NCBI RefSeq assembly: GCF_014283215.1
Contig: NZ_JACOMF010000003.1
Coordinates: forward strand, 124,001-188,000
DNA from: Siccirubricoccus deserti
GTDB lineage: Bacteria > Pseudomonadota > Alphaproteobacteria > Acetobacterales > Acetobacteraceae
Length of the DNA: 64,000 bases
Direction of reading: 5' to 3'
Part shown: positions 1 through 8,705 of the stretch, piece by piece
How positions within the stretch are numbered: position 1 is the first letter of the stretch
Layout: each line of letters opens with the position of its first letter
Position numbers and translations under genes: made by a program
The notes under the pieces: generated by a model
The model's database searches: none
What the model was told of the DNA's origin: nothing
Seen by the model: only the letters and a program-made list of their open reading frames with translations

Positions 1-1
1 C

Positions 2-1069
2 GATGCCCCCTTGCTGCCGGAGCCGGCGCAATGGCCGGCGGTGGCCGCGGTGGTGCCGGCGCGGGACGAGGCCGGGACGATCGCCGAGACGGTGCGTTCG
101 CTGCTGGCCCAGGACTACCCCGGCGACCTCCGGCTGGTGGTGGTGGACGACCGCTCCACCGACGGCACCGGCGCCCTGGCGCTGGCCGCCGCCGCGGGCG
201 ACCCCCGCCTCATGGTCGTGCGGGGGGAGGCGCGGCCGGCAGGCTGGACCGGCAAGCTCTGGGCCTTGCAGCAGGGCCTGGCGGCGGTGGGGCCCGAGGC
301 CGGATACCTGCTGTTCACCGATGCCGACATCCGCCACGCGCCGGACAGCCTGCGGCGGCTGGTGCAGCGGGCGACCGGCGCCTCGCCCCACCTCGTGCTG
401 GTCTCGCTGATGGCCCGGCTGCGCTGCGCCAGCCCGGCCGAGCGCTGGCTGATCCCGGCCTTCATCTTCTTCTTCCAAATGCTCTACCCCTTCCGCTGGG
501 CGCGCGATCCGGCCGCCCGCACCGCCGCCGCGGCCGGCGGCTGCGTGCTGCTGGACCGTGCCGCCTTCGACCGCGCCGGAGGTCTCGCGCCGATCCGTGG
601 TGCGCTGATCGACGATTGCGCCCTGGCGGCGCGGATGAAGGCGGTGGGGCCGATCTGGGTCGGGCTGACCGAGCGGGTGGAGAGCCTCCGCCCCTATGCA
701 GGGGCCGGGCCGATCCGACGGATGGTGGCGCGCACCGCCTATGCCCAGCTCGGCTACCGGCCGGAGGCGCTGTTGGGAATGCTGCTGGCGCTGGCGCTGG
801 TGTTCCTGGCGCCGCCGGTGCTGGCGCTGCTGGCCTCGGGCGCGGCGCAGGCGCTGGGGGTGCTGGCCTGGATGGCGATGGCGCTGGGCTTCGCGCCCAC
901 CCTCCGCCGTTTCGGCCTCTCGCCGCTGCGCGGGCTGGCGTTGCCGGGAATTGCCCTGGCCTACATGGCCTTCACCCTGGATTCCGCCCTGGCGGAATGG
1001 CGCGGCCAAGGCGGGATGTGGAAGGGCGAAGCCGGTCCGCGTGCGGATCGAGCCACAGGGCCGCATTAA
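2..1069 (+). CDS. hpnB: HpnB, hopanoid-associated glycosyltransferase (5' truncated)
   Basis: Family 2 (GT-A) glycosyltransferase of the hopanoid cluster, usually named HpnB. The visible 355 codons open directly into the GT2 fold: VPARDEAGTI, then VVVDDRSTDGT (nucleotide-binding Asp residues), then the metal-binding FTDADIRH near residue 105. The C-terminal third has hydrophobic segments (around residues 250-290 and 300-325), as expected for a membrane-anchored enzyme of this family. The frame is open to the left edge with no ATG, so the true start lies upstream and a few dozen residues are probably missing. It ends 59 bases before shc in the same direction, so hpnB-shc-hpnG is a likely transcription unit. 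The precise sugar and acceptor are not known to me. Confidence 0.88.
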   Translation, partial: DAPLLPEPAQWPAVAAVVPARDEAGTIAETVRSLLAQDYPGDLRLVVVDDRSTDGTGALALAAAAGDPRLMVVRGEARPAGWTGKLWALQQGLAAVGPEAGYLLFTDADIRHAPDSLRRLVQRATGASPHLVLVSLMARLRCASPAERWLIPAFIFFFQMLYPFRWARDPAARTAAAAGGCVLLDRAAFDRAGGLAPIRGALIDDCALAARMKAVGPIWVGLTERVESLRPYAGAGPIRRMVARTAYAQLGYRPEALLGMLLALALVFLAPPVLALLASGAAQALGVLAWMAMALGFAPTLRRFGLSPLRGLALPGIALAYMAFTLDSALAEWRGQGGMWKGEAGPRADRATGPH

Positions 1070-1128
1070 TCCTGCAACACCTGCCCCGGGATGCCTTCGC
1101 AACTGCGAGGCAAAGCCCTATTCGGTAC

Positions 1129-3222
1129 ATGCGGTGGAATTTGCCCGGCTCCTGGCTGGGTGCCGATGGGGGATTGCTGGTTTTGTCGCTGATTCAGAAT
1201 CTCGGCGAGACGGCGCTGCCGCCGGAGCTTGCGGATACCGGCCTGCCGGAGACATCGCGCCTCGCCACCGACCTGGCCATCGACCGCGCGGTGGAGCACC
1301 TGCTCGCCCGCCAGCGCCCGGATGGCCATTGGGTGTTCGAGCTGGAGGCGGATGCCACCATCCCCGCCGAATACGTCATGCTCCGCCGCTTCTTCGCCCG
1401 GCCCGATGCGGCGCGGGAGGCACGGATCGGCCGTTACCTGCGCCGCCTCCAGAGCGAGCAGGCGGCTAATTGCAACGGTGGCTGGCCGCTGTTCCACGGC
1501 GGGCCGATCGACATCTCCTGCTCGGTGAAGGCGTATTTCGCCCTGCGGCTGATCGGCGACCCGGAGGAGGCGCCGCACATGCTGCGCGCCCGCGACGCCA
1601 TCCTGGAGGCTGGCGGGGCGGAGCGGAGCAACGTCTTCACCCGTTCCACCCTGGCGCTGTTCGGCGAGGTGCCCTGGCGCGCCGTGCCGGTCATGCCGCC
1701 CGAGATCTGCCTGCTGCCGCGGCGCTTTCCCTTCCACCTCTCGAAGGTCAGCTACTGGGCGCGCACCGTGCTGGTGCCGCTGACCGTGGTCATGGCGCGG
1801 CGGCCGAAGCCGCTGGCGCCGACCGGCGTCTCGCTGCGCGCGCTGTTCCGCACCCCGCCGGAGCAGGTCCGCCGCTGGCCCGGCGGCGACCATGCGGCGG
1901 AGCCGTGGAAGACCCTGTTCGGCGCGCTCGACCGGGTGCTGCAGCCGACCCATGGGCTGGTCCCGGCCGCTGTCCGAGCCCGCGCCGAGGCCCGCGCCGA
2001 AGCCTTCGTGACCGAACGGCTGAACGGCGAGGACGGGCTCGGCGCCATCTACCCGGCGATGGCCAATGCCATCCTGATGTACCACTGCCTCGGCGTGCCG
2101 GAAGACGACCCGCGCCTCGTCACCGCCTGGTCGGCGGTGGAGAAGCTGGTGCAGGACCGGCCGGAGGCGGATGAAACCTACGTTCAGCCCTGCCTTTCCC
2201 CGGTCTGGGACACCGCCCTCGTCTCCCATGCCCTACTTGAGGCCGGCGGCGGGGAGGCGGAGGGCGCGGCGCGGCGCGGCCTCGACTGGCTGCTGGACCG
2301 CCAGGTGACCGACATGGTCGGCGACTGGGCCGAGACGCGGCCGGATGTGCGGCCCGGCGGCTGGGCCTTCCAGTACGCCAACCCGCACTACCCGGATGTG
2401 GACGACACCGCGGTGGTGGTGCTCGCCCTCGACCGCGCCGCCCGGCAGACCGGCGCGGCCGACCCGCGCACCCCGCAGGCGATCGACCGCGCCACCGAAT
2501 GGATCCTCGGCATGCAGTCGAAGGGCGGCGGCTGGGGCGCCTTCGAGGCCGACAACACGCACCATCACCTGAACAGCATCCCCTTCGCCGACCATGGCGC
2601 GCTGCTGGACCCGCCGACCGTCGATGTCTCCGCCCGCTGCCTCGGCATGCTGGCGCAGCTCGGCCACGCACCGGGCAGCGCGGCGATGCGCCAGGCGGTG
2701 GACTACCTGCTTGCGGAGCAGGAGGAGAACGGCGCCTGGTACGGCCGCTGGGGCGTCAATTACGTCTACGGCACCTGGTCGGCCCTCACCGCGCTGAATG
2801 CCGCCGGGCTGTCGCCGGACCATCCGGCGATGCGCCGCGCCGTCGCCTGGCTGGTCGCGACGCAGAATCCGGATGGCGGTTGGGGCGAGACCGGCGACAG
2901 CTATCCACGCCGCGGCGGCACCCGCCCCGATCCAGACATGCGGCGCGGGCCGAGCACCGCCAGCCAGACCGCCTGGGCGCTGCTGGCGCTGATGGCCGCC
3001 GGCGCGACCGAGACGACGGCGGTGGAACGCGGCGCGGCCTGGCTGCTGCAGCACCAGGGCGAGGATGGCGGCTGGCCGGAGCCGGACACCACCGGCACCG
3101 GCTTTCCCCGGGTCTTCTACCTGCGCTACCACGGTTATGCGCGACTGTTCCCGCTCTGGGCGCTTGCCCGGCTGCGCAACCTCCGGCGCAGCAACCTGAA
3201 GCGGGTGCAGCACGGGTTGTGA
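1129..3222 (+). CDS. shc: Squalene-hopene cyclase
   Basis: Cyclises squalene to hopene and hopanol, the committed step of hopanoid synthesis, as a monotopic membrane enzyme. The protonating DXDD motif is present as DVDDTA at about residues 423-428. Several QW-type repeats are visible (DGHWVFELEADATIP near the N-terminus, GGWGAFEADN, GAWYGRWGVNYVYGTW, DGGWGETGDS, DGGWPEPDTTGTG), and the C-terminus FYLRYHGYARLFPLWAL is typical. At 697 aa it has normal family length. The ATG at 1129 has no obvious ribosome site. A TTG at 1183 (679 aa) sits 9 bases after GGGGGA and is a reasonable alternative start. The gene lies between hpnB and hpnG. Confidence 0.96.
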   Translation: MRWNLPGSWLGADGGLLVLSLIQNLGETALPPELADTGLPETSRLATDLAIDRAVEHLLARQRPDGHWVFELEADATIPAEYVMLRRFFARPDAAREARIGRYLRRLQSEQAANCNGGWPLFHGGPIDISCSVKAYFALRLIGDPEEAPHMLRARDAILEAGGAERSNVFTRSTLALFGEVPWRAVPVMPPEICLLPRRFPFHLSKVSYWARTVLVPLTVVMARRPKPLAPTGVSLRALFRTPPEQVRRWPGGDHAAEPWKTLFGALDRVLQPTHGLVPAAVRARAEARAEAFVTERLNGEDGLGAIYPAMANAILMYHCLGVPEDDPRLVTAWSAVEKLVQDRPEADETYVQPCLSPVWDTALVSHALLEAGGGEAEGAARRGLDWLLDRQVTDMVGDWAETRPDVRPGGWAFQYANPHYPDVDDTAVVVLALDRAARQTGAADPRTPQAIDRATEWILGMQSKGGGWGAFEADNTHHHLNSIPFADHGALLDPPTVDVSARCLGMLAQLGHAPGSAAMRQAVDYLLAEQEENGAWYGRWGVNYVYGTWSALTALNAAGLSPDHPAMRRAVAWLVATQNPDGGWGETGDSYPRRGGTRPDPDMRRGPSTASQTAWALLALMAAGATETTAVERGAAWLLQHQGEDGGWPEPDTTGTGFPRVFYLRYHGYARLFPLWALARLRNLRRSNLKRVQHGL

Positions 3223-3351
3223 TGCGCCGGGCGCGCGGGGCGCATTGAAGGTGTGACTTTGGGCACGCGGCATGTGGCCGGCGTGCCGCATCCGGCCTTC
3301 TTCCAGCGCCAGCGATGGTCTAGTGTGCATCGCAGCAAAGGAGGCGCCGCG

Positions 3352-4014
3352 ATGAATCCCTCCTCGGTCCTCGCCGTGGTCGGCATGCAATCCGAGGCGA
3401 AACTGCTGCCGCCGGGCATGCCGGTGGTGGTCAGCGGCGGCGATCCGGTGCGGCTGCGCGCGCTGCTGCGCCAGGTGCCGGAAGGGATCGGCGCGGTGCT
3501 GAGCTTCGGCATCGCTGGCGGCCTGGATCCCGATTTGCTGTGCGGTGATCTGGTGGTGGCGACGCGGGTGCGCGGCCCTGGCGGGGCCTATGCGGCGCAT
3601 CTGGGCTGGTCGGCGGCGCTGGCGCGGGCCTGCGGGGCCCGGCTTGGCATGGTCGCGGGGGCGCCGGCGGTGGTCGGCGAGCCGGCCCGCAAGCGGGCGC
3701 TGCGGGCGGCGACCGGAGCGATGGTGGTGGACCTTGAGACCGAAGCGGCGGCTGCCTTCGCCGCCCGGCTCGGTTTGCCTTTCGCGGCGCTGCGCGCGGT
3801 GGCCGACACCGCTGAGGAAGTGCTGCCGCATGCCGCCGCGGTCGGGCTGACGCCGGACGGGCGGCCGGCCGCCGGGCGGGTGGCGATGGCGCTGCTGCGC
3901 AAGCCGAACGAGCTGCCGACGCTGCTGGCGGTGGCGAAGCGCAGCCGGGCGGCGCTGCTCGCCCTCGGCAGCGCGACGCGGCGGGTGAACGGGGTGCTGG
4001 CGCCGGCGGCCTAA
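3352..4014 (+). CDS. hpnG: HpnG, adenosylhopane nucleoside phosphorylase
   Basis: Belongs to the MTA/SAH nucleosidase-like phosphorylase superfamily. In the known hopanoid pathway HpnG removes adenine from adenosylhopane, the product of HpnH, to give a ribosyl or phosphoribosyl hopane. The 220 aa protein opens with AVVGMQSEAKLL, has the glycine-rich FGIAGGLDPDL loop and the VVDLETEAAAAFA segment that carries the substrate-binding Glu in this superfamily. The ATG is chosen because AAAGGAGG (3337-3344) ends 7 bases before it. A longer reading upstream to 3253 has no support. It is the last gene of the rightward hopanoid run and faces hpnH. Confidence 0.92.
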   Translation: MNPSSVLAVVGMQSEAKLLPPGMPVVVSGGDPVRLRALLRQVPEGIGAVLSFGIAGGLDPDLLCGDLVVATRVRGPGGAYAAHLGWSAALARACGARLGMVAGAPAVVGEPARKRALRAATGAMVVDLETEAAAAFAARLGLPFAALRAVADTAEEVLPHAAAVGLTPDGRPAAGRVAMALLRKPNELPTLLAVAKRSRAALLALGSATRRVNGVLAPAA

Positions 4015-4031
4015 GGGGCTGCCGAGACGCG

Positions 4032-4054
4032 AAGGGCAAGAGGCTTTGTCCCTT
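4032..4054. terminator. Candidate bidirectional terminator hairpin after hpnG
   Basis: AAGGG at 4032-4036 pairs with CCCTT at 4050-4054, and CAA pairs with TTG inside it with one bulged T. It lies just after the hpnG stop and ahead of the opposed hpnH stop. There is no clear T-tract. Confidence 0.35.
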
Positions 4055-4115
4055 GGGCGCCGATTTCAGGGAAGTTGGGCCGCCCTCAAGCCCTCGCTGG
4101 GGATGGCAAGCCACT

Positions 4116-4134
4116 CCAGACCCAGCCTGAGTTT
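4116..4134 (+). repeat. Dispersed GC-rich intergenic repeat, family 1 copy E (divergent)
   Basis: Reads ccagacccagcctgagttt, a diverged version of ccagaccccggcctgggttt found at 25245-25264. All copies in the window are intergenic. Confidence 0.4.
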
Positions 4135-4330
4135 CGGACCTGCCGGTTGCACCTGCGGGATCGGGCAATACCCCGAAGCGTCCTTCCAACCTGTACATCC
4201 AAACCCATGCCGGGCCTGGAGGGCGCGTTCCCCCGGAAGGGAGGGGCAGCGCCCCCGAACCCGACTCTTCGGCTCTACCGAATACCTCTCAAAGCCAATG
4301 CCTACCGCGTGGCCCGACGACTAATGCGAC

Positions 4331-5503
4331 CTACTCCGCCGCAACCTGTGGCGTCTGGCCGGACCCACCGTGCTTGGCGCCGCGCTTCGGCGGCTGGTGC
4401 GGCATCTCGGCCATCGCCTTCTCGACATGCCGGCTGAACACGTATTCCGCCGGGCGCTGACGGGTCAGGTCGATCTCCGGCGCCATCGCGCCCTCGGTCA
4501 GCGGCCCGCGCAGCTGCACCGCCAGCGCCTTCCAGGGGCGCTTCACCGCATCGACCACCGCGGTTGCCTCGAAGCCCGAGTGCACCATGCAGTCGGCGCA
4601 TTTCTCGTAATTGCCGGTGCCGTACTTGTCCCAGTCGGTCTCTTCCATCAACTCGGTGAAGGTCTTGGCGTAGCCCTCGCCGAGCAGGTAGCAGGGCCGC
4701 TGCCAGCCGAAGATGTTGCGCGTCGGGTTGCCCCAGGGCGTGCAATGGTAGGTCTGGTTGCCGGCAAGGAAATCGAGGAACAGCGGCGAGTTGCCGAGCT
4801 TCCACCCCTTGCCCTTGCCGCGCGCGAAGATGCCGCGGAACAGCTCCTTGGTCTTGCGCCGGTTGAGGAAATGCTGCTGGTCCGGCGCCCGCTCATAGGC
4901 ATAGCCGGGCGAGACCATGATGGCGTCGACGCCCATCTCGGTGACGCTGTCGAAGAACTTCGCCATGCGCTCCGGCTCGGCGTTGTTGAACAGCGTGGCG
5001 TTGATGGCGACGCGGAAGCCGCGCGCCTTGGCATCGCGCAGCGCGGCGACGGCGCGGTCGTAGACGCCGGTCTGCGACACCGCCCAGTCGTGCTGGTCCT
5101 TGTCGCCATCCAGGTGGATGTCCCAGGTGAAGCGCGGATGCGGCTTGTACTGCCCGATCCGCTTCTCCAGCAGCAGGGCGTTGGTGCAGAGGATGATGAT
5201 CTTGCCGCGCGCCAGGATCTTCTCGACGATCTCCGGCATCTCCTTGTGCAGCAGCGGCTCCCCGCCCGCGATGGCGACGACCGGCGCGCCGCATTCATCG
5301 ACCGCATCGAGGCATTCCTGCACCGAGAGGCGCTTGTTCAGGATGGCGTCGGGGTAGTCGATCTTGCCGCAGCCGGCGCAGGCCAGGTTGCACTTGAACA
5401 GCGGCTCCAGCATCAGCACCAGCGGGTAGCGCTTCCGCCCGGCCAGATGCTGCCGCAGGATGTAGGCGCCGACCTTGATCTGCTGCCGCAGCGGGATACC
5501 CAT
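4331..5503 (-). CDS. hpnH: HpnH, radical SAM adenosylhopane synthase
   Basis: Radical SAM enzyme that, in the established pathway, adds a 5'-deoxyadenosyl group to diploptene to start C35 hopanoid side-chain formation. The radical SAM CX3CX2C cluster motif is CNLACAGC with Cys38, Cys42 and Cys45. It is followed by the SAM-binding segment VAIAGGEPLLHKEM. MGIPLRQQIKVGAYI is a characteristic HpnH N-terminus, and a TGAGGAG ribosome site lies about 8 bases upstream of this ATG, so the longer upstream reading frame was rejected. At 390 aa it is full length. The gene starts 14 bases after ispH ends, so the two form an operon that supplies isoprenoid precursors and extends hopanoids. Confidence 0.95.
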   Translation of the reverse strand: MGIPLRQQIKVGAYILRQHLAGRKRYPLVLMLEPLFKCNLACAGCGKIDYPDAILNKRLSVQECLDAVDECGAPVVAIAGGEPLLHKEMPEIVEKILARGKIIILCTNALLLEKRIGQYKPHPRFTWDIHLDGDKDQHDWAVSQTGVYDRAVAALRDAKARGFRVAINATLFNNAEPERMAKFFDSVTEMGVDAIMVSPGYAYERAPDQQHFLNRRKTKELFRGIFARGKGKGWKLGNSPLFLDFLAGNQTYHCTPWGNPTRNIFGWQRPCYLLGEGYAKTFTELMEETDWDKYGTGNYEKCADCMVHSGFEATAVVDAVKRPWKALAVQLRGPLTEGAMAPEIDLTRQRPAEYVFSRHVEKAMAEMPHQPPKRGAKHGGSGQTPQVAAE

Positions 5504-5517
5504 ACGCCCTTCGCTCC

Positions 5518-6462
5518 TCAACTCGCCGCGCTGGCTTCCGGTTCGACCAGCGCCGCGGGCAGCTTGAACTGCACATCCTCGATGATGCCCGGCAGGGTGG
5601 AGACCTCGATCGGGCCGAGCCGCCCGAGCGCCGCGATCACCTCCTGCACCAGGCTTTCCGGTGCCGAGGCGCCGGCGGTGATCCCGACCGTCTCGACACC
5701 GCGCAACCACTCCGGCTGCACCGCGCCGGCGTCCGGGATCAGGTAGCAGGGCACCCCTTCCTCCGAGCCGATCTCCTGCAGCCGGTTGGAATTGGAACTG
5801 TTGGCCGAACCTACAACCAGCAGCAGCTCGACCTGCCGTGCCAATGCGCGGACGGAGGATTGCCGATTTTGCGTGGCATAGCAGATGTCCCGCGTATCAG
5901 GCCCGACAATATCCGTGAAGCGCTGCCGCAGCGCCTCGATCACTGCCCGCGTGTCATCGACCGAGAGCGTGGTCTGGGTGACATAGGCGATCGGCCGGTC
6001 GGCCGGCAGGGGCAGTCGGGCGACCGCATCGGCGGTGTCGACCAGATGCACCTCTCCGGGGATCTGGCCGAGGGTGCCCTCCACCTCCGGATGGCCGGCA
6101 TGGCCGATCAGCACCACCGTCCGGCCCTGCGCCAGGTAGCGTCGGCCTTCGGCGTGCACCTTGGAGACCAGTGGGCAGGTCGCGTCCAGCACCGGCAGGC
6201 CCAGCGCCGCGGCATGCTGCTCCACCGCGCGGGAGACGCCATGGGCGCTGAACACGGTGACCGCGCCCGGCGGCACCTCGTCCAGCTCCTCGACGAAGCG
6301 GGCGCCCTTGGCTTCCAGCGACTGGACGACGCGGCGGTTGTGCACGATCTCATGGCGGACGAAGACCGGAGCGCCGAATTTCTCCAGCGCCCGTTCGACG
6401 ATGTCCACCGCCCGCACGACGCCGGCGCAGAACCCCCTTGGCTGCGCGAGTATGATCCGCAT
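5518..6462 (-). CDS. ispH: IspH, 4-hydroxy-3-methylbut-2-enyl diphosphate reductase
   Basis: Last enzyme of the MEP pathway, reducing HMBPP to IPP and DMAPP with a [4Fe-4S] cluster. The three cluster cysteines are seen: Cys12 in PRGFCAGV, Cys96 in [12 protein letters not shown] and Cys194 in [10 protein letters not shown]. The SSNSNRL and TAGASAPE substrate motifs are also present. 314 aa is the usual length. The start at [11 protein letters not shown] is fixed by family alignment; about 100 upstream codons of open frame are not part of the gene. It is the first gene of an ispH-hpnH operon and is divergent from copC. Confidence 0.96.
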   Translation of the reverse strand: MRIILAQPRGFCAGVVRAVDIVERALEKFGAPVFVRHEIVHNRRVVQSLEAKGARFVEELDEVPPGAVTVFSAHGVSRAVEQHAAALGLPVLDATCPLVSKVHAEGRRYLAQGRTVVLIGHAGHPEVEGTLGQIPGEVHLVDTADAVARLPLPADRPIAYVTQTTLSVDDTRAVIEALRQRFTDIVGPDTRDICYATQNRQSSVRALARQVELLLVVGSANSSNSNRLQEIGSEEGVPCYLIPDAGAVQPEWLRGVETVGITAGASAPESLVQEVIAALGRLGPIEVSTLPGIIEDVQFKLPAALVEPEASAAS

Positions 6463-6644
6463 CGGCCCGTCCCCTGGATTGACGCCCTCATGGCATCGGT
6501 CCAGACCCCCCGGACCGAATCGTTTCGCATCGCAGTATCTTGCGCAGCATAAGTTTTGCTGCACCTTGCCGCCCTGTTGCAACAGGGAGTGGCGTAGAGC
6601 TGCCCGTTCCCTGGCCGCGTGGCGCCATCCAGAAGGAGTTCGGC
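6463..6644. promoter_or_regulatory. Divergent ispH / copC promoter region
   Basis: 182 bases between the divergent ispH and copC starts. It must hold both promoters. It contains a perfect 16-base palindrome at 6572-6587 and a locally AT-richer stretch around 6535-6565. I could not assign clear -35/-10 boxes. Confidence 0.5.
6572..6587. promoter_or_regulatory. Perfect 16-bp palindrome, candidate operator
   Basis: CCCTGTTGCAACAGGG is its own reverse complement and lies 57 bases upstream of the copC start codon. Its position suits an operator for the copper genes or for divergent ispH, but no regulator is identified. Confidence 0.45.
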
Positions 6645-7025
6645 TTGTCCCTGCACCGCCTCTTGCGCCGCAGCCTGCTCGGCGCCACGGCGATTCTTCT
6701 GGCACCGCGCCCCGCCGCCGCACATGCGGTGGTGGTGACCTCGGAACCGGCGGCAGGCGCCGCGCTGGCGGCACTGCCGCCGGCCGTGACCGTTCGTTTC
6801 AACAGCCGCATCGACCACGCCCGCAGCCGGCTGACCCTGGTGGCACCGGCCGGCACCCAGTCCGTGCTGGAACTGGCCCCGGACACCGAGCCGACGGTGC
6901 TGGAAGCCGGCGTGCCGTCCCGGCTGGCGCCGCAGCCCGGTGCCTGGCGGCTGCGCTGGCAGGTGCTGGCGATCGACGGCCACATCACCCGTGGCGACGT
7001 CCCCTTCACCATCGCCGCCCCCTGA
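6645..7025 (+). CDS. copC: CopC-domain periplasmic copper-binding protein
   Basis: Small periplasmic copper carrier of the CopC family. A Tat/Sec-like signal peptide ([19 protein letters not shown]) is followed by [15 protein letters not shown]. Cleavage before His would leave the N-terminal histidine that forms the Cu(II) histidine brace in CopC proteins. The C-terminal [13 protein letters not shown] carries the second conserved Asp-His pair. The chosen start is TTG at 6645 because AGAAGGAG (6631-6638) is 6 bases before it and it gives a complete signal peptide (126 aa). It is followed 9 bases later by copD, the usual partner. Confidence 0.88.
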   Translation: MSLHRLLRRSLLGATAILLAPRPAAAHAVVVTSEPAAGAALAALPPAVTVRFNSRIDHARSRLTLVAPAGTQSVLELAPDTEPTVLEAGVPSRLAPQPGAWRLRWQVLAIDGHITRGDVPFTIAAP

Positions 7026-7034
7026 CAGCGGCCG

Positions 7035-8705
7035 ATGGAACAGCTTCTCGACCTCTACGGCTTCGTCAGCGTGCTGCTGCAGGTGGCCGAGCTGGTGGCG
7101 CGCACCACCCTGCTGGGCGGCGTGGCCTTCTGGCTGCTGGTTGGCTTGCCGCTGGCGCCGTTGATGCCGCCAAGTGATGCGGCGCGGCTCAGGGCGCTGG
7201 CGCGGTGGGCGGTGGTAGTTTCCGCCTGCGGCGGCATCGCTGCGACCCTGACGGCCAGCGGGCTCGGCATCGCCGCATTGGCGGCGACGCTCGACGCCTC
7301 CCCCGCCTTGCTGCTCGGCGCCGATTTCATCGTCGCGGCGGGGCTGTCGCTGCTGGCCCAGGCGGTGCTGCTGGCCCTGGCGCTGCCGCGCGGCGTGCCG
7401 GGGCCGGCGCGGCAGGCGGCGCTGGGGCTCGGTGCGCTGGCGCTGCTCGGTGCGGTCACCGCCGGCAGCCATGCCATTGCGCGGGAAGAAGGCCGGACCA
7501 TGCTGCTGGCCGCCACCGGGCTGCACCAGGCGGGCGCGAGCTTCTGGCTCGGCGGCCTGCCCGGGCTGCTCGGCGCGCTGCGGCTGACCCCGGCCTCGGC
7601 GCGGCTGGTCGGGCGGCGCTACTCCTGGCTGGCGGCGTTCGGCGTCGGGCTGATCCTGCTCGGCGTCGGCGGCTTCTGGCTGGGCTACATCGGCGAGGCG
7701 GAGGCGGTCTACGGCACCGCCTATGGCGCCATGGCGGCCACCAAGCTGGTGCTGCTGGTGCTGCTGCTGGCGCTGGGGGCGGGAAATTTCCTGCTGCTGC
7801 ACCGGCTGCAGGCGAAGCCGGACGGGCTGGCCTGGGTCCGCCGCTTCGTCGAGGCGGAGATGGCGATGGGGCTGGCGGTGCTGGCCGTCGCCGCCTCCCT
7901 CACCTCGGTCCCGCCGGCGGCCGACCTGCCGGACGACCGGGTCACCTGGGCCGAGATCACCGAGCGCTTCACCCCCGCCTGGCCACGCTTCTCCTCCCCG
8001 AGCCACGAGGATCTGGCGATCCCCTCGCTGCAGGCGGAGCTCGACAGCGAATGGCAGCAGCGCCAAGCGGCGCAGCGGCCGCAGGCCTATACCCCGGGCG
8101 AGGGGCTGCTGCCGCCGCGCAACGCCCAGGATATCGCCTGGAGCGAGTACAACCACCATTGGGCCGGGGTGATGGTGCTTCTGGTGGCGCTGGCGGCGCT
8201 GCTGGACGCGACCGGGCGGGTGCCGCTGGCGCGGCATTGGCCGCTGGTCTTTCTCGGCCTGGCCGGCTTCATCCTGCTCCGCTCGGACCCCGAGGCTTGG
8301 CCGCTCGGCGAGATCGGGCTGGTGGAAAGCCTGCGCGACCCGGAGGTGGTGCAGCACAAGCTGGCCGCGCTGCTGGTGGTGGGCTTCGCCATTGCCGAAT
8401 GGTGGGTGCGGCTGTCGCGCGACCGTCGCGGGCAGCGCCCGAGCCGGCTGCGCTTCGTCTTCCCCTCCGCCATGCTGGCCGGCGGCGTGCTGCTGCTGGC
8501 GCATACCCATGCGATCTCCAACCAGAAGGAAGCCCTGCTGGTGGAGCTGTCGCACCTGCCGCTGGCGGTGCTGGCGGTGGTCGGCGGCTGCGCCCGCTTC
8601 GCCGAGCTGCGCGGGCCGGAACCGCTGGCGCGCAGCGCGCGCTGGATCTGGCCCGGGGCGCTGGCACTGATTGGGTTGTTGCTGATCCTTTATCGTGAAG
8701 CCTGA
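7035..8705 (+). CDS. copD: CopD-family copper transport membrane protein
   Basis: Polytopic inner-membrane protein of the CopD family, thought to import copper delivered by CopC. The 556 aa sequence has about eight or more hydrophobic helices, starting with the amphipathic LDLYGFVSVLLQVAELVAR and a helix with the conserved His in GAVTAGSHAIAREEG. A soluble insert of about 100 residues (around 300-370) separates two membrane blocks. Later helices contain HHWAGVMVLLVALAALL and HTHAISNQKEALLVELSHLPLA. The gene follows copC closely, and its last 11 bases overlap the GTG start of hpnN, so copC-copD-hpnN are probably co-transcribed. Confidence 0.88.
   Translation: MEQLLDLYGFVSVLLQVAELVARTTLLGGVAFWLLVGLPLAPLMPPSDAARLRALARWAVVVSACGGIAATLTASGLGIAALAATLDASPALLLGADFIVAAGLSLLAQAVLLALALPRGVPGPARQAALGLGALALLGAVTAGSHAIAREEGRTMLLAATGLHQAGASFWLGGLPGLLGALRLTPASARLVGRRYSWLAAFGVGLILLGVGGFWLGYIGEAEAVYGTAYGAMAATKLVLLVLLLALGAGNFLLLHRLQAKPDGLAWVRRFVEAEMAMGLAVLAVAASLTSVPPAADLPDDRVTWAEITERFTPAWPRFSSPSHEDLAIPSLQAELDSEWQQRQAAQRPQAYTPGEGLLPPRNAQDIAWSEYNHHWAGVMVLLVALAALLDATGRVPLARHWPLVFLGLAGFILLRSDPEAWPLGEIGLVESLRDPEVVQHKLAALLVVGFAIAEWWVRLSRDRRGQRPSRLRFVFPSAMLAGGVLLLAHTHAISNQKEALLVELSHLPLAVLAVVGGCARFAELRGPEPLARSARWIWPGALALIGLLLILYREA

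Larger units (their letters stand above)
4015..4330. other. Intergenic region between convergent hpnG and hpnH
   Basis: 316 bases with no plausible gene. It holds a candidate terminator hairpin at 4032-4054 and one copy of a short GC-rich dispersed repeat at 4116-4134 related to sequences at 11372, 25245, 25343 and 43271. Confidence 0.5.

Noticed and set aside
31-1128. Very long extension of squalene-hopene cyclase through the hpnB region
   Set aside because: It is the shadow frame of hpnB; family length and motifs place the start near 1129-1183.
2233-3831. Long minus-strand open frame opposite shc and hpnG
   Set aside because: Caused by high GC codon bias; low-complexity translation without domains, while the plus strand encodes clear enzymes.
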